A DNA stretch of 7,297 nucleotides from Clostridia bacterium (GTDB taxonomy: Bacteria > Bacillota_A > Clostridia > Christensenellales > Aristaeellaceae): NCBI GenBank assembly GCA_017398245.1, contig JAFQGN010000257.1, forward strand, positions 1 to 7,297, read 5' to 3'. This document shows, in pieces, positions 1 to 6,464 of the stretch (position 1 is the first letter of the stretch; every line of letters begins with the position of its first letter). Under the pieces are notes generated by a model. The model saw only the letters and a list, made by a program, of their open reading frames with translations, was not told the origin of the DNA and ran no database searches. Both the position numbers and the translations under genes were made by a program.

Positions 1-196
1 CGTGCCCAGCTTCTGTGAACAGACCATCGTCGCCCAGACCGCCTGCGGAGACCTGACCATCATCGGCGAAGATCTGCACATCTCCCGCCTGAACCTCGGC
101 GAAGGGCTGGTCTCCATCGAAGGCAGCGTCAACGCGCTCGAATATACCTATGCCAAGCCAAAAACGAAGGGCGTTCTGGGCAAATTATGGAAATGA
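1..196 (+). CDS. yabP: YabP/YqfC-family sporulation protein, 3' part
   Basis: This is the C-terminal part of a YabP-type sporulation protein. The frame is open to the left edge, so the real start lies outside the window, and the GTG at position 2 is probably an internal valine. The 64 visible residues carry the family pattern: a short beta-rich stretch with CGDLTIIGEDLHI (residues about 15-27 from the GTG), then a leucine-rich segment, then VSIEGSVNALEYTY, then a basic Gly/Lys/Leu/Trp tail. Known family members are about 100 residues long, so roughly a third is missing. In Bacillus subtilis yabP is expressed in the mother cell during sporulation, but its biochemical role is not settled. Overlap with a yabQ-like gene, followed by a divIC-like gene, supports the assignment strongly. 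No promoter is visible because the 5' end is cut off. Confidence 0.86.
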   Translation, partial: VPSFCEQTIVAQTACGDLTIIGEDLHISRLNLGEGLVSIEGSVNALEYTYAKPKTKGVLGKLWK

Positions 197-555
197 ACGT
201 TCTCAACCCCTCGCAGAACCAGCTCCAGCTCGCCCTCGCCTTCGCCGCTGCGGGCGGACTGTGCGCCCTGTGCGCAGCCCTGCTCGCCGCCTTTTTCGGC
301 CCTGGCAGACTGCGCGCCGCAGGCTCCTTTCTCTCCGGCTGCCTCTGCGCGCTCATCGCCTGCGCGGCCTGCGTGCTCTTTGCCAACGGGAAGCTGCGCT
401 TTTTCATGCTGCCGGCCATCGCCGTCGGCGCAGCAGCCGCGCATTTTTTGTTCGTCGCCCCTATTTCCCGCCTTCTTCGCCTCATCCGGCGCGCAATCGC
501 TCGCCTGTGCGGGCGCATATCGCGCTGCGCTCTCCTGCAGCGGCTCGCCAAATGA
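187..555 (+). CDS. yabQ: YabQ-family spore cortex membrane protein
   Basis: A predicted 122-residue inner-membrane protein of the YabQ family, which in B. subtilis is needed for spore cortex formation. Three hydrophobic segments are visible, at about residues 14-37, 45-66 and 73-91, followed by a strongly basic tail rich in Arg. Between the second and third segments lies NGKLRFFMLPAI, which fits the Asn-Gly-Lys/Arg-Phe pattern typical of the family. It overlaps the end of yabP. ATG 187 gives a 10-base overlap. ATG 193, two codons later, gives the classic ATGA stop-start overlap and is an equally good start. No strong Shine-Dalgarno site decides between them, so translational coupling to yabP is likely. 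Expression is presumably from the upstream sporulation promoter outside the window. The Ala/Cys/Leu-rich composition is normal for this kind of protein. Confidence 0.85.
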   Translation: MEMNVLNPSQNQLQLALAFAAAGGLCALCAALLAAFFGPGRLRAAGSFLSGCLCALIACAACVLFANGKLRFFMLPAIAVGAAAAHFLFVAPISRLLRLIRRAIARLCGRISRCALLQRLAK

Positions 556-604
556 GCAACAAACTTTTGTAAGAATAACTCCACACTTTAGAAACATGCG
601 CATC

Positions 605-634
605 TTGCCGCAGAGCACCCGAATACGATACAAT
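605..634 (+). promoter_or_regulatory. Sigma-A-like promoter for divIC-ppx
   Basis: A -35 element TTGCCG (605-610, 4 of 6 consensus bases) and a -10 element TACAAT (629-634, 5 of 6) are separated by 18 bases. They sit in the 141-base gap between yabQ and divIC, about 63 bases before the divIC ATG. This suggests that the division and phosphatase genes are transcribed in growing cells, independently of the sporulation genes before them. The rest of the gap shows no other clear signal. Confidence 0.6.
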
Positions 635-696
635 AACAGAACGAATCTGGTCTGTTTTTGGGCAGATGCAGTTCGATCAAACCGGAGGTGAGCAGC

Positions 697-987
697 ATGG
701 CCCGCAGCAGAAGGCGCGTCCAACCGCGTTTCTGGTTGATCCTCATCGCGCTCATGCTCTCCGCCTTTGCGCTGGTCTGGTCCTCCCAGCAGGATCTGAT
801 CGAGCAGCGCGAAGCCATGATCGAAGAACTGACCGCCGCCCGCGAACAAATGGAAATCGAAATTGCCGAAGCGCAGCGCCAGCTGCAATTCTCCAAGAGC
901 GACGAATATATCGAGCGCCTGGCCAGGAGCGAACTGGGCCTGGTCATGCCGGACGAGGTACTCTATGTCTCACCCCAAAATGACTGA
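697..987 (+). CDS. divIC: DivIC/FtsB-family septum formation initiator
   Basis: A predicted 96-residue bitopic membrane protein of the divisome. The N-terminus is basic and cytoplasmic (residues 1-11), followed by one transmembrane helix (about 12-28, Trp/Leu/Ile/Ala-rich). An extracytoplasmic coiled coil rich in Glu, Gln and Ala covers about 31-66. The C-terminal signature YIERLARSELGLVMPDE lies at 71-87 and is diagnostic for DivIC/FtsB. In the known family this protein forms a complex with FtsL and DivIB/FtsQ and links them to septal peptidoglycan synthesis. ATG 697 is chosen because GGAGGTG lies six bases upstream (684-690). The in-frame TTG at 658 would add residues unlike the family and has no matching ribosome site. 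The gene overlaps the following phosphatase gene by 23 bases, so the two form one transcription unit. Length and domain order are normal. Confidence 0.92.
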   Translation: MARSRRRVQPRFWLILIALMLSAFALVWSSQQDLIEQREAMIEELTAAREQMEIEIAEAQRQLQFSKSDEYIERLARSELGLVMPDEVLYVSPQND

Positions 988-1885
988 CAAAATGCGCCTT
1001 GCGGCCATTGACGTCGGATCCAATTCGATCAAAATGCTCGCAGCGGAACTCTCCGCAGCGGGCATTTCTTCCATAAAGTGGCATTCCATCACCGTTCGCC
1101 TGCAAAGCGGCCTCCTGCCCGACGGCTCTTTGGACGAAGCGGCGCTTTCCCGCGCCGAAAACGCAATTGGAACCCTCGCAGCCATGGCGCGCGAACTGAA
1201 TATCGAGCGCATCTCCGCCTTCGGCACCAGCGCCCTGCGCGATGCGAAAAATTCCGCCGAGCTCGTCCGCCGCGTGTGGGAACACCACGGCGTGCGCCTG
1301 CGCATCATCTCCGGCGAGGAAGAGGCCGAAAGCGCCTATGCCGCCGCCGCGCCCGCAGGCCGGGCCATGGTCGTCAACCCCGGCGGAGGCTCCACCGAAA
1401 TGATCATCGGCGAAGACGGCCGCGTGCTCGCCGCTGTTTCCGCCCATGTCGGCGCTGTCTCCCTCATGAACGAAACCGCCGGGCTCAGCGCCGAGCAGGT
1501 CATCGAGCGCGCCGCGGCCCATCTCCTGCCCGAATGGAAAAAGCTCGGCCTTCCCGCTCCGCAGCAGGTCATCGCCTCCGGCGGAGCCGCCGCATGCACA
1601 GCCGATGTGCTCATCGCCAAGCCCGTGCGCGATCCAGCGCTCGTCGAAGGCTACCGCCTCACGCTCGAAAGCGCGCAGGCCCTGTACGAAAAACTGTTCG
1701 CCATGCCCGTCGAGCAGCGCCTTGCCATGCCGGGCATGAACCCGAACCGCGCCGACATCCTACCCTACGGCCTGGCCATCCTCATCGCCTTTATGCGCCT
1801 TTCCGGCGCGCCCGCGCTCACCATCAGCGATCGCGGCAACGTCTACGGCTTCCTCCAGCGCATGGCCGCCGAGTGGCAGAAATAA
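965..1885 (+). CDS. ppx: Ppx/GppA-family phosphatase (exopolyphosphatase-like)
   Basis: A 306-residue protein of the actin/ASKHA-fold Ppx/GppA family, which removes terminal phosphate from polyphosphate or converts pppGpp to ppGpp in the cytoplasm. Its length fits the short two-domain form without the C-terminal HD domain. Visible motifs are phosphate-1 AIDVGSNS (14-21), FGTSALRDA (86-94), the region of the catalytic Glu GEEEAE (117-122), the phosphate-2 loop GGGSTE (140-145), SGGAA (205-209) and NRADILPYG (261-269). Two positions are odd. The loop is preceded by Asn-Pro (138-139), where the family normally has Asp-Ile/Leu. The C-terminal SDRG is followed by NVYG instead of the usual LREG. 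The start at 965 has GAGG six bases upstream (955-958) inside divIC; ATG 980 is an alternative. Whether it prefers polyphosphate or pppGpp cannot be told from the sequence. Confidence 0.88.
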   Translation: MSHPKMTDKMRLAAIDVGSNSIKMLAAELSAAGISSIKWHSITVRLQSGLLPDGSLDEAALSRAENAIGTLAAMARELNIERISAFGTSALRDAKNSAELVRRVWEHHGVRLRIISGEEEAESAYAAAAPAGRAMVVNPGGGSTEMIIGEDGRVLAAVSAHVGAVSLMNETAGLSAEQVIERAAAHLLPEWKKLGLPAPQQVIASGGAAACTADVLIAKPVRDPALVEGYRLTLESAQALYEKLFAMPVEQRLAMPGMNPNRADILPYGLAILIAFMRLSGAPALTISDRGNVYGFLQRMAAEWQK

Positions 1886-1886
1886 T

Positions 1887-1928
1887 GCGAGAACCCCTTT
1901 TCTTTAGAAAAAGAAAAGGGGTTCTCGC
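1887..1928 (+). terminator. Perfect 19-bp hairpin after ppx, no U-tract
   Basis: The arms at 1887-1905 and 1910-1928 are exact reverse complements, with a four-base AGAA loop. The hairpin starts one base after the ppx stop codon. Neither strand has a T-run after the stem, so this is not a textbook intrinsic terminator. It may still stop transcription, protect the 3' end of the mRNA, or be a dispersed palindromic repeat. The inverted repeat itself is certain, while its role as a terminator is inferred from position. Confidence 0.55.
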
Positions 1929-2089
1929 GCTCTCCCGAAAAGAAATCTGTTAGGGAACATCAAATCCATGCATGCTCATAAGAGAAACCTTCTCCCAGCC
2001 TCTACCCCCAAAAAAACCAATCGGGGACACCTTGCATGCCTCAGCAAAGCCTCTCTCCATCCATCAAAATGAGCACAATATCATAAAAC
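1929..2089. other. Non-coding gap between convergent genes
   Basis: Between the ppx hairpin and the oxidoreductase terminator lie about 160 bases with no credible gene on either strand. TGCATGC occurs twice, near 1968 and 2034, each time followed by a pyrimidine-rich stretch. I see no promoter, RNA gene or mobile-element end here. Confidence 0.5.
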
Positions 2090-2120
2090 CAGAACCCGGA
2101 ACGCACAGTTCCGGGTTCTG
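2085..2120 (-). terminator. Intrinsic terminator of the left oxidoreductase gene
   Basis: A perfect 13-bp stem (2090-2102 with 2108-2120) encloses a five-base loop. On the - strand the stem is followed after two bases by a TTTT run (the complement of the A-run at 2085-2088). It lies just beyond the stop codon of the leftward oxidoreductase gene. On the + strand the flank is also T-rich (2121-2130), so it may work in both directions and block read-through from ppx. Confidence 0.75.
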
Positions 2121-2129
2121 CTTCTATTT

Positions 2130-3218
2130 TCACGCAAAGAACACAGGCTTTCCCGTCTCGTTGGATTCATATATGGCTTCCAAAATCTGCGTCACCACGA
2201 ACGCCTGCTCCGGCTTGGTATACAGCGGGCCGTCGTGCATCACATGGTTGATCCACATGCGCGCCTCGCGCTCTTCAGGGCTTCCGCCGCCCGCGCCCTC
2301 ATAAAAATCCACTCCGCCGGATTTAAGCTCCGGCATGGTGGTATACAGCTTCGAGAACCTCTCGCCGTTGATACGCAGCGCGCCGCCGGGGCCAAGCATA
2401 TCCGCGCCGGCCTTCGTGCCGCACAGTATCGCCTTTCCGCCCTGCGCGTCCAGCATATTCAGCGCCCACGAGGATTCCAGTATGATCGTCGCGCCATTTT
2501 TCATCTTGATAAAGCCGAACGCGCTGTCCTCCACCGTGTACTTTTTCGGATCCCACGGCCCCCAGGGGTTCGCCGCATTTTCGGTATCGGCCAGCTTGCG
2601 GTAGGAGGAACCCACCACCATCTCCGGCTCGTAATTGTCCGTCAGCCACAGCGTCAGATCCAGCGCATGCGTGCCGATGTCGATCAGCGGGCCGCCGCCC
2701 TGGTTTTCCGCATCCAGGAACACGCCCCATGTCGGCACGCCCCTGCGGCGCAGCGCCAGCGCGCGCGCATAATAGATCTCGCCCAAGTCCCCGGCCTCGA
2801 TCACCTTTTTCAGATACAGCGCGTCGTCCCTGTGCCGGCTCTGATAGCCGATCGTCAGCTTCTTACCAGTGCGCGCGGCCGCGTCCAGCATCTTCTGCGC
2901 CTCAACAGAATTGATCGCCATGGGCTTTTCGCACATCACGTGCTTTCCCGCCTCCAGCGCGTCCACCGTGATGAACGAATGCTGCTTGTTCGGCGTCAGA
3001 ACGTGTACCACGTCGATGTCCATTTTCAGCAGCTCTTTATAATCAGTGAAAACCTTCGCGCCTTCCACGCCGTATTCTTTCGCCGCCTTCACCGCGCGCT
3101 CTTCGATCAGATCGCAGAACGCGACCATTTCCACTTCTTTTATCTTCTTGAGCGAGGGCATGTGCTTTCCGTTTGCAATGCCGCCGCAGCCGATGATTCC
3201 AACGCGTACCTTATCCAT
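2130..3218 (-). CDS. Gfo/Idh/MocA-family NAD(P)-dependent oxidoreductase, copy 1
   Basis: A 362-residue cytoplasmic dehydrogenase of the Gfo/Idh/MocA family, whose members oxidise or reduce sugars, inositols and related polyols with NAD(P). The N-terminal Rossmann domain (about 1-125) carries GIIGCGGIA (7-15). The signature CEKPM (96-100) holds the catalytic Lys 98. The C-terminal alpha/beta domain contains DIGTHALDL (180-188) with the usual Asp-x-x-x-His pair. All key residues are present and the length is normal, so the enzyme should be active. The start is supported by AAGGGGG (complement of 3226-3232) seven bases upstream. Only 27 bases separate it from the secreted-protein gene before it, so the two are probably one operon. 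It is a close paralogue of the gene at 4065-5156, differing mainly at 128-140, 253-262 and the C-terminal third. Its substrate is unknown. Confidence 0.9.
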   Translation of the reverse strand: MDKVRVGIIGCGGIANGKHMPSLKKIKEVEMVAFCDLIEERAVKAAKEYGVEGAKVFTDYKELLKMDIDVVHVLTPNKQHSFITVDALEAGKHVMCEKPMAINSVEAQKMLDAAARTGKKLTIGYQSRHRDDALYLKKVIEAGDLGEIYYARALALRRRGVPTWGVFLDAENQGGGPLIDIGTHALDLTLWLTDNYEPEMVVGSSYRKLADTENAANPWGPWDPKKYTVEDSAFGFIKMKNGATIILESSWALNMLDAQGGKAILCGTKAGADMLGPGGALRINGERFSKLYTTMPELKSGGVDFYEGAGGGSPEEREARMWINHVMHDGPLYTKPEQAFVVTQILEAIYESNETGKPVFFA

Positions 3219-3245
3219 GTTTCGTCCCCCTTCTGTTTCCCACTT

Positions 3246-3935
3246 TTACTGTTCAATGTTCACATATGCGATCGCATCAACAGCAACCGGAACAATGCCA
3301 TTCTTTTCGAAATACTCGATATGGCTTGAGCTAACGTCTTTGCGCACGATCACAGAACTACCGGGAGCCAACGCCACATCGTACATGTACTCGTCATCCA
3401 TGTACAGAATATTACCCTCTTCATCCAGAAGCACAAGCACAACGATCATATCATATATCGGCTCATCTGTATTGTTGGTCACTGTTGCATACATATAGTT
3501 GTATGTCCAGTACCCTTCTTCCACATTAGGTTCATACGCAGTTGTACACGGCAGTCTGAATGAAACATAATCCGTATCCGCCTTGCCCGTCACCGTCAGC
3601 ATGTAGTCAGCCACTGCGCTTGCTTCCACATCTTCCACCTCATCATACAGGTAGATATACGTGTATTCGTTGGGCTGCAGGTACTCCGCATAAGCGGAAT
3701 AATAATCAGTTGAAGTCAGCGCTTCCCCTTCCTCGTCATAGATCTCCAGAAGTCCAGTGTTGACCTTGATTGGCTTGTCTCCCACATTAGCAACCTTTGC
3801 ATACGAATACCCATACACAAAGTACGAATCGATCACATGGAAATTCTCCTGTTCCACATTCAGTTTTCCAGCCGCGAAAGCAGGAGTTGCCAGAACAACC
3901 GCCATCAACAGGAAAAGCACCAGCAGCTTTTTCAT
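3246..3935 (-). CDS. Secreted tyrosine-rich protein with two repeated beta domains
   Basis: An unrecognised 229-residue exported protein. The N-terminus is a clear signal peptide: Lys-Lys, a hydrophobic core at about 4-16, and a TPAFA cleavage site near residue 21. There is no lipobox Cys and no C-terminal anchor, so it should be released or held loosely. The mature part is acidic, with about 26 tyrosines in 229 residues. It contains an internal repeat: residues 43-73 and 147-177 align without gaps with about 14 of 31 identities, both ending in a DEEG turn. This resembles small Ig-like or FxLYD-type beta sandwiches found in clostridial exported proteins, but that is inference. The start is set by AAGGAGG (complement of 3945-3951), nine bases upstream. 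Its GC content is visibly lower than that of its neighbours. It precedes oxidoreductase copy 1 by 27 bases. Its function is unknown. Confidence 0.82.
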   Translation of the reverse strand: MKKLLVLFLLMAVVLATPAFAAGKLNVEQENFHVIDSYFVYGYSYAKVANVGDKPIKVNTGLLEIYDEEGEALTSTDYYSAYAEYLQPNEYTYIYLYDEVEDVEASAVADYMLTVTGKADTDYVSFRLPCTTAYEPNVEEGYWTYNYMYATVTNNTDEPIYDMIVVLVLLDEEGNILYMDDEYMYDVALAPGSSVIVRKDVSSSHIEYFEKNGIVPVAVDAIAYVNIEQ

Positions 3936-3966
3936 TCAAATCGACCTCCTTATTCCGTTTATGAAT

Positions 3967-3995
3967 AGTATACTCTCACGATATCGCATGCACAA
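3967..3995 (-). promoter_or_regulatory. Sigma-A-like promoter of the secreted-protein operon
   Basis: On the - strand, TTGTGC (complement of 3990-3995) and TATACT (complement of 3967-3972, 5 of 6 consensus bases) are 17 bases apart. They lie about 31 bases before the secreted-protein start and just beyond the terminator of the upstream oxidoreductase. This makes a separate transcription unit of the secreted gene and oxidoreductase copy 1 likely. The -35 match is weak (3 of 6). Confidence 0.55.
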
Positions 3996-4016
3996 TATCC
4001 TTGCATCATGCTGTCC

Positions 4017-4051
4017 AAAAGCAAAGCCCCCGGAAGCACATACTTCCGGGG
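4017..4051 (-). terminator. Intrinsic terminator of the right oxidoreductase gene
   Basis: A perfect 9-bp stem (4028-4036 with 4043-4051) has a six-base loop. It is followed on the - strand by a T-rich tail (complement of A-runs at 4023-4025 and 4017-4020). It lies 13 bases past the stop codon of oxidoreductase copy 2. Its stem shares a CCCGGAA core with the terminator of copy 1, so the terminators may have been duplicated along with the genes. Confidence 0.75.
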
Positions 4052-4064
4052 ACATAGCTGCCTC

Positions 4065-5156
4065 TTAGTCAAAGAACACGGGCTTGCCGGTCTTGTTGGA
4101 TTCGTAGATCGCCTCGAGGATCTGGGTCACGACAAAGGCCTGCTCCGGCTTGGTATAAATGGGGGCATTGTCGTCCAGCACATAGTTGATCCACATGCGG
4201 GCCTCGCGATCGGCCGGGGAGCCGCCGCCTTCGCCCTCATAGAAATCCACGCCGCCGGCCTGCAGCTCGGGGGTGGTGGTGTACAGCTTGGAGAAGCGCT
4301 CGCCGTTGATGCGCAGCGCGCCGCGCTCGCCCAGCATGTCGGCGCCGCCCTTGGTGCCGCACAGGATGGTCTTGGCCTCGTCCACCAGCAGAGTGTTCAG
4401 CGCCCAGCTGGCCTCCAGAACGATGGTCGCGCCGTTCTTCATCTTGATGAAACCGAACGCGCTGTCTTCCACCGTGAACTTCTTGGGATCCCACGGGCCA
4501 AAGGCATTGGCCGCATTTTCGGTGTCGGCCAGCTTGCGGAAGGAAGAACCCACGACCATAGCCGGCTCGTAGTTGTCCATCTCCCACAGGGTCAGGTCCA
4601 GCGCATGGGTGCCGATGTCGATCAGCGGACCGCCGCCCTGGTTTTCTTCATCCAGGAACACGCCCCAGGTGGGCACGCCGCGGCGACGGATGGCCTGCGC
4701 GCGGGCATAATAGATCTCGCCCAGATCGCCGGCTTCCACGCACTTCTTCAGATACAGGCATTCGGGCCTGTGGCGGTTCTGATAGCCGATGGTCAGCTTC
4801 TTGCCGGTGCGCTTGGCCGCGTCCAGCATTTTCTGCGCTTCCACAGAATTGATGGCCATGGGCTTTTCGCACATAACGTGCTTGCCGGATTCCAGCGCGT
4901 CCACGGTGATGAAAGAATGCTGCTTGTTGGGGGTCAGAACGTGTACCACGTCCAGATCCAGCTTCAGCAGTTCCTTATAATCGGTAAAAACCTTGGCGCC
5001 CTCCACGCCGTATTCCTTCGCCGCCTTCACAGCGCGCTCTTCGATCAGATCGCAGAACGCGACCATTTCGACCTCAGGAATCCTCTTGAGAGCCGGCATA
5101 TGCTTGCCGTTGGCGATGCCGCCGCAGCCGATGATGCCCAGACGTACCTTTTTCAT
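4065..5156 (-). CDS. Gfo/Idh/MocA-family NAD(P)-dependent oxidoreductase, copy 2
   Basis: A 363-residue paralogue of the gene at 2130-3218, about 86% identical by eye (roughly 50 differences). It keeps the dinucleotide loop GIIGCGGIA (7-15), catalytic CEKPM (96-100, Lys 98) and DIGTHALDL (180-188, Asp 180 and His 184), so it should be a working sugar- or polyol-type dehydrogenase. Differences that could shift the substrate include Pro-Glu-Cys at 131-133, Glu-Met at 192-193, Ala-Phe at 218-219 and the segment 257-263. AAAGGA (complement of 5166-5171) lies nine bases before the ATG. It has its own promoter and terminator and is probably monocistronic. Wobble positions differ from copy 1 at many sites, with more C- or G-ending preferred codons such as CTG, ACC and AAG. 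This would fit higher expression, though that is inference. The exact substrate is unknown. Confidence 0.9.
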   Translation of the reverse strand: MKKVRLGIIGCGGIANGKHMPALKRIPEVEMVAFCDLIEERAVKAAKEYGVEGAKVFTDYKELLKLDLDVVHVLTPNKQHSFITVDALESGKHVMCEKPMAINSVEAQKMLDAAKRTGKKLTIGYQNRHRPECLYLKKCVEAGDLGEIYYARAQAIRRRGVPTWGVFLDEENQGGGPLIDIGTHALDLTLWEMDNYEPAMVVGSSFRKLADTENAANAFGPWDPKKFTVEDSAFGFIKMKNGATIVLEASWALNTLLVDEAKTILCGTKGGADMLGERGALRINGERFSKLYTTTPELQAGGVDFYEGEGGGSPADREARMWINYVLDDNAPIYTKPEQAFVVTQILEAIYESNKTGKPVFFD

Positions 5157-5197
5157 TGGTGATCATCCTTTCCCTTTTTCTTTAAGGTCTTGCCTCT

Positions 5198-5227
5198 ATT
5201 ATACCCGCATCCGCGGGCATGCCGCAA
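5198..5227 (-). promoter_or_regulatory. Sigma-A promoter of oxidoreductase copy 2 with a palindrome in its spacer
   Basis: On the - strand a perfect TATAAT (complement of 5198-5203) lies 18 bases downstream of TTGCGG (complement of 5222-5227). The spacer contains an inverted repeat with CCCGC and GCGGG arms (5204-5208 and 5213-5217) and overlaps the 8-base palindrome GGCATGCC (5216-5223). Placement between the two promoter boxes is where a repressor operator would be expected. It might instead be a weak end-of-gene hairpin for the alcohol dehydrogenase, for which I see no other terminator. Confidence 0.65.
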
Positions 5228-5244
5228 TACGCATTTTTGCACTT

Positions 5245-6432
5245 TTATGCATTTTCCGCCAGTTTATAGATCTCCACGCAGTCCGGCCAGTCCAGCTTTT
5301 TCAGTCCGCCCAGCTTCACCGGCTTGCCGTCCACGATCCTGCACGCCTTTTTCGCCATCAGTTCATAGTTCTCGTGCGGAACGCCAAGCTCGCTCAGCGT
5401 CACCGGCAGGCCGAGGCTGCGGAAGAACTCCGTCAGCCGGCGGATGCCCTCCAGGCAGATCGCCTCCGGCTCGCGGAAGCTCATCTCCACGCCCATCACG
5501 TTCACCGCAAACTGCACGAACATGCCGATGTTTTCCTTGTACACATACTTCATCCACGCCGGGGTGATCACGCTCAGGCCCGCGCCGTGCGCCACATCGT
5601 AGATCGCGCTCAGCTCATGCTCCAGCTTGTGGCTCGCCCAGTCCTGCTCGCGCCCGATGCCCAGCAGATTGTTGTGCGCGATCGTGCCCGCATAGCCCAC
5701 TTCGAACCACGCGTCGTAATCGCACGGGTTTTCCATCAGCTTCGGCGCGTTCTTGATCACGGTCTTCAGCGTCGCCTCGCACAGCCCGTCGATCAGATCC
5801 GTGTGCAGCGTGTTGGTGAAATACCTTTCGAAAATATGGCTCATCATGTCGCATACGCCGTTTGCGATCTGGTCCTTGGGCAGCGTGAAGAACATTTCCG
5901 GGTTCACGATCGAGAAAATGGGCCGGATCAGGTCGTCCGCATAGCCCAGCTTCCTGCCCTCCGCCTCGTTCGTGATCACACTGTTATAGCTCGATTCCGA
6001 GCCCGTCGCCGGCAGCGTCAGTATCGTCGCCAGCGTCAGCGCATCCTTGGCCTTCAGCCCGCCCCTGTAAAAATCCCACACGTCGCCGTCGTATTTCGCG
6101 CCCAGCGCCGTCGCCTTCGCGCTGTCGATCACGCTTCCGCCGCCCACGGCCAGAATGAAGTCCACCTTTTCTTCCTTGCAGATCTTCACCGCCTCGCGCA
6201 CCAGTTCCACGCGCGGGTTCGGCTTCACGCCGCCCAGCTCCACAAAGTCGATCTGCTCTTCCTTCAGCGCGGCCACCACCGTGTCATACAGCCCGCTCCT
6301 TTTAATGGAACCTCCGCCGTAATGCAGCAGCACTTTCGTTCCGCCGTATTTCTTGACCAACTCGCCCACGCGGCCCTGCGTGTCCTTGCCGTACACCAGA
6401 TGCGTCCTGTTTTTATATTCAAAATTCAGCAT
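5245..6432 (-). CDS. Iron-containing alcohol dehydrogenase, YugJ/butanol dehydrogenase type
   Basis: A 395-residue group III (Fe-dependent) alcohol dehydrogenase that interconverts aldehydes and primary alcohols in the cytoplasm. The length matches the YugJ, YqhD and clostridial BDH subfamily (about 387-390). Domain one shows GGGS at 39-42, where YqhD-like NADPH enzymes have Gly and Ser instead of the Asp that favours NADH, and GGGSVIDSAK at 97-106. Metal ligands fit Asp 195 and His 199 (DMMSH), His 268 (ASHKLEH) and His 282 (DVAHG). PATGSESS (141-148) is also typical. ATG 6432 is preferred because AAAGGA (complement of 6441-6446) is eight bases upstream and the protein then starts MLNFEYKN as in the family. 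An in-frame GTG/ATG further upstream would run through that site. NADPH preference is inferred. The physiological aldehyde is unknown. Confidence 0.92.
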   Translation of the reverse strand: MLNFEYKNRTHLVYGKDTQGRVGELVKKYGGTKVLLHYGGGSIKRSGLYDTVVAALKEEQIDFVELGGVKPNPRVELVREAVKICKEEKVDFILAVGGGSVIDSAKATALGAKYDGDVWDFYRGGLKAKDALTLATILTLPATGSESSYNSVITNEAEGRKLGYADDLIRPIFSIVNPEMFFTLPKDQIANGVCDMMSHIFERYFTNTLHTDLIDGLCEATLKTVIKNAPKLMENPCDYDAWFEVGYAGTIAHNNLLGIGREQDWASHKLEHELSAIYDVAHGAGLSVITPAWMKYVYKENIGMFVQFAVNVMGVEMSFREPEAICLEGIRRLTEFFRSLGLPVTLSELGVPHENYELMAKKACRIVDGKPVKLGGLKKLDWPDCVEIYKLAENA

Positions 6433-6464
6433 TTTCCTCATCCTTTCCGGATTTTTCCCTTTCC

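Noticed and set aside
1078..1953. A 291-residue Arg-rich frame on the + strand inside ppx
   Set aside because: It is a frame shadow of ppx with an extreme Arg/His composition. The true frame carries all Ppx/GppA motifs.
1972..2304. A 110-residue open frame on the + strand downstream of ppx
   Set aside because: It crosses the terminator hairpin and becomes antisense to the oxidoreductase gene, with no ribosome site and no domain.
2235..5162. Full-length open frames on the + strand opposite both oxidoreductase genes (2235-3329 and 4008-5162)
   Set aside because: They lie antisense to well-supported genes in the same relative frame. Their His/Gln/Arg/Ala-rich translations look like shadows of GC-biased codons, and they lack ribosome sites or recognisable motifs.
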